Positions 6,020 to 8,936 of a stretch of 8,936 nt of DNA are shown here, one piece after another; positions within the stretch are counted from its first letter, which is position 1, and each line of letters opens with the position of its first letter. The position numbers were made by a program, and so were the translations under genes. The notes beneath the pieces were generated by a model. That model was not told where the DNA came from and searched no databases. It saw nothing but the letters and a program-made list of their open reading frames with translations. The DNA is from Acidobacteriaceae bacterium (GTDB lineage: Bacteria > Acidobacteriota > Terriglobia > Terriglobales > SbA1), in contig JAFAGX010000564.1 in assembly GCA_019237515.1 (NCBI GenBank), forward strand, positions 1 through 8,936. The letters run 5' to 3'.

Positions 6020-6172
6020 GCCCCCACTCTAATGGCCTTCTCATGTGAGGGAAAGTTCCGTCGGTAACGCCCGGCAAGCTACCAGCCCTCTTCCTTGCTG
6101 CTCTTCCGCTCCACATGCTACGGTAATAGGTTCTGCTATCTGCTGCCGACGTACTGCTTGCTCGAGGATGAA
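6020..6172 (+). promoter_or_regulatory. Leader and promoter region of the gcvTH operon
   Basis: This stretch separates the divergent cysteine-rich gene from gcvT. A weak promoter candidate is TTGCTG (6095-6100), an 18-base spacer and an extended -10 TGC-TACGGT (6116-6124), which would start transcription near 6131 and give a leader of about 40 bases. Further upstream, GAGGG (6047-6051) can pair with CCCTC (6086-6090) and GGTA (6063-6066) with TACC (6080-6083), enclosing a small structured segment. I looked for a glycine riboswitch, common before gcv genes, and do not see its conserved core. Confidence 0.35.
6164..6168 (+). promoter_or_regulatory. Ribosome binding site deciding the gcvT start
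   Basis: GAGGA stands four bases before a TTG (6173-6175) that is in frame with gcvT. From this TTG the protein begins [20 protein letters not shown], matching the usual short lead-in before the conserved GAKMVDF block. The upstream in-frame TTG at 6095 would add 26 residues with no family resemblance. An ATG at 6168 is out of frame and reaches a stop after 17 codons. Confidence 0.65.
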
Positions 6173-7315
6173 TTGTCCGCGGTTGAAACCACCACTCCGA
6201 CTCTCCGCAAAACAGCCCTGAACGCGGTCCATCGCCGGATGGGCGCCAAAATGGTGGATTTCAACGGCTGGGAAATGCCCGTCGAATACCCTTCAGCCGG
6301 TGGAATCATCGCCGAACACAATGCGGTCCGAACCGGAGTCGGTATCTTCGACGTCTCCCATATGGGTGACATTCGCTTGCAAGGGCACCAGGCACTCGCC
6401 GCCGTTCAGCACATCTCCATGAACGATGCCTCGCGTCTGGCAATCGACCAAGCTCAGTACTCGGCCCTGCTTTATCCCCAAGGTACGTTCGTTGATGACG
6501 TGATTGTTCATCGACTAGGGGAAGATGAATACTTGCTGGTCATTAATGCGGGCACTCGCGAGAAAGATTTCAACTGGGTCCGGGACAACACTCGCCAGTT
6601 TGATTGCAAGGTGGAGAACCTTTCCGATGATTTCACCCAGATCGCGATCCAGGGACCGAAAGGGGTCGATCTTCTGCAGAAGCTCGCGGATGCGGACCTC
6701 TCAAGCGTGAGATTCTATTGGGTCACGCGAGGAAGGGTCTGCGGTTTGAAAGATATTCTGATCGCCCGCACCGGCTACACCGCCGAAGACGGTTTCGAAA
6801 TCTACATCCCTGCCGACGAGACCACCAGCGCCATGGTGTGGAATAGAGTTCTGGACGCTGGCAAAGAATTTGGCGTCCTCCCTTGCGGCTTGGGCGCGCG
6901 CAACACTCTGCGACTCGAGGGCAAGCTACCCCTCTACGGACACGAAATTTCCGATACCATCAATGTCTGGGAGGCTGGGCTCGGCCGTTTCTGCAAAATG
7001 GAAAAATCCGAGTTCATTGGCCGCGAAGCGCTCGATAAGGCCAAAGCCGCCGATCTCAAAAGAACCTTGATCGGTCTGGAGATGGTCGATCGTGGCATCG
7101 CCCGCGACGGCTACAAAGTTCTGGACGACGCCGGCAAAGAAATCGGATACGTCACGAGCGGCTCCTACGCGCCATTCCTGAAGAAGAATATTGCCCTCGC
7201 GTACGCGCCGCCAGAATTCAGCAGTATCGGGTCATCTGTTAAGGTTGAGATTCGCAGCCGGGGAGTGAAGGCGCAAGTCGTCCCCACTCCTTTTTATAAG
7301 CGCCCAAAGAAGTAG
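6173..7315 (+). CDS. gcvT: Aminomethyltransferase, glycine cleavage T-protein
   Basis: GcvT takes the aminomethyl group from the lipoyl arm of GcvH and transfers its carbon to tetrahydrofolate, releasing ammonia and 5,10-methylene-THF. From the TTG at 6173 the protein has 380 residues, close to the family's 360-375. Conserved blocks appear in order: [17 protein letters not shown] (24-40), [15 protein letters not shown] (57-71), [10 protein letters not shown] with the Asp108-Asp109 pair where the family's catalytic Asp lies, NAGTREKD (125-132), [21 protein letters not shown], the folate-site region [20 protein letters not shown], and late [16 protein letters not shown]. All major blocks are intact, so the enzyme should be active. 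gcvH follows after 16 bases, so the two are almost certainly cotranscribed. The start is chosen for its Shine-Dalgarno sequence and for matching family N-termini. Confidence 0.96.
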   Translation: MSAVETTTPTLRKTALNAVHRRMGAKMVDFNGWEMPVEYPSAGGIIAEHNAVRTGVGIFDVSHMGDIRLQGHQALAAVQHISMNDASRLAIDQAQYSALLYPQGTFVDDVIVHRLGEDEYLLVINAGTREKDFNWVRDNTRQFDCKVENLSDDFTQIAIQGPKGVDLLQKLADADLSSVRFYWVTRGRVCGLKDILIARTGYTAEDGFEIYIPADETTSAMVWNRVLDAGKEFGVLPCGLGARNTLRLEGKLPLYGHEISDTINVWEAGLGRFCKMEKSEFIGREALDKAKAADLKRTLIGLEMVDRGIARDGYKVLDDAGKEIGYVTSGSYAPFLKKNIALAYAPPEFSSIGSSVKVEIRSRGVKAQVVPTPFYKRPKK

Positions 7316-7331
7316 CCAGGAGCAAGCAGCC

Positions 7332-7721
7332 ATGTCATATCCCGGCGATTTCAAATACGCCAAGTCGCACGAGTGGGTTAAGCCTGATGGCAAAAGCGCA
7401 ACCATCGGCATCACGAATTATGCGCAGGAGTCCCTCGGCGATATTGTTTTCGTCGATCTTCCCAAGGTCGGTTCAGAAATCACTGCGGGAAAATCGTTCG
7501 GCAGCGTTGAATCGGTGAAGGCGGTTTCCGACTTGTACGCGCCGGTTTCTGGCACCGTAACCGCCGTCAACGATGAGCTCGCAAAATCTCCGGAGAACAT
7601 CAACAAAGACGCCCACGGCGCCTGGATGTTGAAGATCGACGTAAAAAATGCAGATGAGCTGAAGTCACTGCTTTCCGCCGGCGATTATGAGAAATTCGTC
7701 GCGGAGGAAGGAGGACACTAA
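7332..7721 (+). CDS. gcvH: Glycine cleavage H-protein (lipoyl carrier)
   Basis: GcvH is the small lipoylated shuttle of the glycine cleavage system: its lipoyl-lysine collects the aminomethyl group from the P-protein, presents it to GcvT and is reoxidised by the L-protein. The 129-residue length is normal. The lipoylation site is Lys63 within FGSVESVKAVSDLYAP, and the N-terminal KYAKSHEWVK and GITNYAQESLGDIVFVDLP blocks and the GTVTAVNDEL and PENINKD blocks after the lysine are typical. The ATG at 7332 is preceded by AGGAG (7318-7322) with a 9-base spacing. It sits 16 bases after gcvT. Its TAA stop (7719-7721) directly abuts a palindromic repeat element, beyond which gcvPA begins. Lipoyl attachment enzymes and the L-protein are not in this window. 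Confidence 0.97.
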   Translation: MSYPGDFKYAKSHEWVKPDGKSATIGITNYAQESLGDIVFVDLPKVGSEITAGKSFGSVESVKAVSDLYAPVSGTVTAVNDELAKSPENINKDAHGAWMLKIDVKNADELKSLLSAGDYEKFVAEEGGH

Positions 7722-7805
7722 AGATTTGCGATTGCCGATTGGCAATTGCCGACTGAATTCCGTTCTTCACGAATTGGCACTCGGCACTTGTCAATCGACA
7801 ATCTT
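7721..7805. repeat. REP/MITE-like imperfect palindrome between gcvH and gcvPA
   Basis: The ends are inverted repeats matching at 12 of 14 positions: AAGATTTGCGATTG (7721-7734) and the complement of CAATCGACAATCTT (7792-7805). The inner parts also pair imperfectly: TTGCCGACTGAATTCCG (7746-7762) against the complement of 7770-7786, around a loop near 7763-7769. Within the arms are a direct repeat ATTGCCGA (7731-7738, 7745-7752), a perfect palindrome GGCAATTGCC (7741-7750), GGCACT twice (7776-7781, 7783-7788) and TTGTC-4-GACAA (7788-7801). It encodes nothing. Transcribed, it would fold into a long hairpin that could protect or terminate the gcvTH message. It resembles short intergenic repeats dispersed in many bacterial genomes, but only one copy is visible here. 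Confidence 0.6.
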
Positions 7806-7825
7806 AGTTGCTCCTCAGCTCATCA

Positions 7826-7833
7826 AATAATTT
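7826..7833 (+). promoter_or_regulatory. Possible -10 element very close to the gcvPA start
   Basis: The AT-rich AATAATTT contains AATAAT (7826-7831, five of six matches to TATAAT) and TAATTT (7828-7833, fitting TANNNT). It ends only six bases before the gcvPA ATG, and no Shine-Dalgarno sequence precedes that ATG. A promoter here would make a leaderless or nearly leaderless gcvPA transcript. No -35 box is recognisable, so the call is weak. Confidence 0.3.
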
Positions 7834-7839
7834 CAACTC

Positions 7840-8936
7840 ATGCGCTATCTTCCCAAATCTCCTGCTGATCGAGAAGCGATCCTGAAAGCGATCGGGGCGC
7901 GTTCGATCGGTGACCTGTTTAAACCCATTCCCGCCGAGTACCGCCTTAATCGAGACCTTCGCATTCCGCGCCAAATGGCGGAATCGGAGATCGTCGACTG
8001 GTTTCGCGAGCGCTCGCGCGAAAACGGGGACGCCTACACCAGCTTCCTGGGTGCTGGCGCGTATCTTCATTATCGCCCCGTCATCATCGACGCCTTAATC
8101 TCTCGTGGCGAGTTTCTCACCGCTTACACGCCATATCAGGCGGAGGTTTCGCAAGGCACGCTCCAGTCGATCTTCGAGTTCCAGACCATGATTGCGGAAC
8201 TCACCGGGATGGAAGTAGCCAACGCCAGCATGTATGACGGATCGACGGCGGCAACTGAGGCCGTCATGATGGCAGTTCGCCTGACTGGCAGACATTCCGT
8301 TGTGATTGCCTGCAGCGTGCACCCCGAATATCAGGAAGTGCTTTCCACCTATGCTCAGCATCAGGGCCTGGCACTGAGCACCGTTGGGTTTGGTGATGAC
8401 GGACGAGTCGATCTCAAACAACTGCAGCAGGTGGTCACTTCCCAGACTGCATGCGTGCTGATCCAGTCGCCCAATTTTTTCGGCACCATCGAAGATTGCG
8501 CTGCCGTCGCCGACATAGCCCACAAACACGGTGCCATGTTGGTGGTGTCAATCGCCGAAGCCGTTTCTCTCGGCATTGTCGAGCCGCCGCGCCAGGCCGA
8601 CATCGTTGCCATGGAAGCGCAGTCATTCGGAGTTCCGCTCGGTTTCGGTGGTCCGTATTGCGGCGTGATTGCCACGCGAGAACAATATGTTCGGCAGATG
8701 CCCGGGCGCCTCGTGGGTCAAACCACTGACCGCAATGGTAAGCGTGGATTTGTCTTAACTCTAGCGACCCGTGAGCAGCATATCCGGCGCGAAAAAGCCA
8801 CCTCCAACATCTGCACCAATCAGGCGCTCGTCGCGTTGATGGTCAATATCTTCATGACCGTTTACGGCAAGATTGGTCTGCGCGAGCTGGCCAAACAGAA
8901 TCTCGCCAAAGCTGCCTACGCCAGCAAGGAATTCAG
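7840..8936 (+). CDS. gcvPA: Glycine dehydrogenase (decarboxylating) subunit 1, cut by window edge
   Basis: GcvPA is the N-terminal half of the split glycine cleavage P-protein. With GcvPB, which carries the PLP-binding lysine, it decarboxylates glycine and passes the aminomethyl group to GcvH. The N-terminus [19 protein letters not shown] matches the usual start of the subunit exactly, which fixes the ATG at 7840. Further blocks are [12 protein letters not shown] (69-80), [20 protein letters not shown] (96-115), [14 protein letters not shown] (128-141), [40 protein letters not shown] and [20 protein letters not shown]. The reading frame is open to the window end with 365 codons, against about 450 for the family, so roughly the last fifth is missing. 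gcvPB is expected immediately downstream. There is no Shine-Dalgarno sequence. A 118-base gap with a palindromic element separates it from gcvH, so it may be partly independent of gcvTH. Confidence 0.96.
   Translation, partial: MRYLPKSPADREAILKAIGARSIGDLFKPIPAEYRLNRDLRIPRQMAESEIVDWFRERSRENGDAYTSFLGAGAYLHYRPVIIDALISRGEFLTAYTPYQAEVSQGTLQSIFEFQTMIAELTGMEVANASMYDGSTAATEAVMMAVRLTGRHSVVIACSVHPEYQEVLSTYAQHQGLALSTVGFGDDGRVDLKQLQQVVTSQTACVLIQSPNFFGTIEDCAAVADIAHKHGAMLVVSIAEAVSLGIVEPPRQADIVAMEAQSFGVPLGFGGPYCGVIATREQYVRQMPGRLVGQTTDRNGKRGFVLTLATREQHIRREKATSNICTNQALVALMVNIFMTVYGKIGLRELAKQNLAKAAYASKEF

Noticed and set aside
6095..6172. An N-terminal extension of gcvT from the in-frame TTG at 6095
   Set aside because: The extra 26 residues look like no T-protein, have no ribosome binding site, and a better TTG with GAGGA upstream lies at 6173. 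The segment also contains the only promoter-like sequence before gcvT.
6020..6172. Glycine riboswitch before gcvT
   Set aside because: The conserved GGAGAG-type start and the paired aptamer core are not present on either strand of the leader.
7722..7839. Short CRISPR-like repeat array between gcvH and gcvPA
   Set aside because: The repeated units are 6-8 bases, overlapping and partly inverted, without equal-length spacers. A REP/MITE-like palindrome explains them better.

Overview
The window looks like a piece of a bacterial chromosome of moderate GC content. The gene content points to Acidobacteriota (Terriglobia or Koribacter-like): a LacI regulator beside an exported TPR protein and an exported CRTAC1/ASPIC-UnbV protein, a stand-alone Ku, and a gcvT-gcvH-gcvPA cluster with a split P-protein. 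That assignment is inference from gene families. No rRNA or other phylogenetic marker is present. No gap between genes exceeds about 170 bases, and I see no tRNA, rRNA, CRISPR array, transposase or phage gene.

Layout. (1) Positions 1-992, minus strand: a LacI-family repressor cut off at its C-terminus by the window edge. It has a good sigma70-type promoter at 1052-1080 and a possible autoregulatory operator at 1023-1034. (2) About 1026-2279, plus strand: an exported protein with roughly ten TPR repeats, divergent from the repressor and very tightly spaced. It ends in a terminator-like hairpin that overlaps the stop codon of the convergent gene. (3) 2302-4020, minus strand: an exported CRTAC1 protein with VCBS/FG-GAP calcium-loop repeats and a C-terminal ASPIC/UnbV domain. 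(4) 4086-4919, minus strand: Ku, the end-binding protein of bacterial non-homologous end joining, with a 21-bp inverted repeat just upstream of its ribosome binding site. No LigD is in view. (5) 5091-5828, plus strand: a DUF92 membrane protein related to plant VTE6. Its stop codon interlocks with that of (6), 5825-6019, minus strand: a 64-residue protein with ten cysteines. (7) 6173 to the window end, plus strand: the glycine cleavage genes gcvT, gcvH and gcvPA (cut by the window edge). gcvH and gcvPA are separated by an 85-bp REP/MITE-like imperfect palindrome.

How the genes work together. GcvT (aminomethyltransferase), GcvH (lipoyl carrier) and GcvPA (part of the PLP decarboxylase) form one enzyme system that degrades glycine to CO2, ammonia and 5,10-methylene-THF. 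gcvPB is expected just beyond the right edge. The TPR and CRTAC1 proteins are both predicted to be exported and may act together in the periplasm or at the cell surface. Ku is a DNA repair factor with no obvious link to its neighbours.

I did not find a clearly new multi-gene system. The most interesting non-gene signals are the palindromic element between gcvH and gcvPA, the promoter/operator arrangement overlapping the start of the TPR gene, the ku-upstream inverted repeat, and the small cysteine-rich gene.
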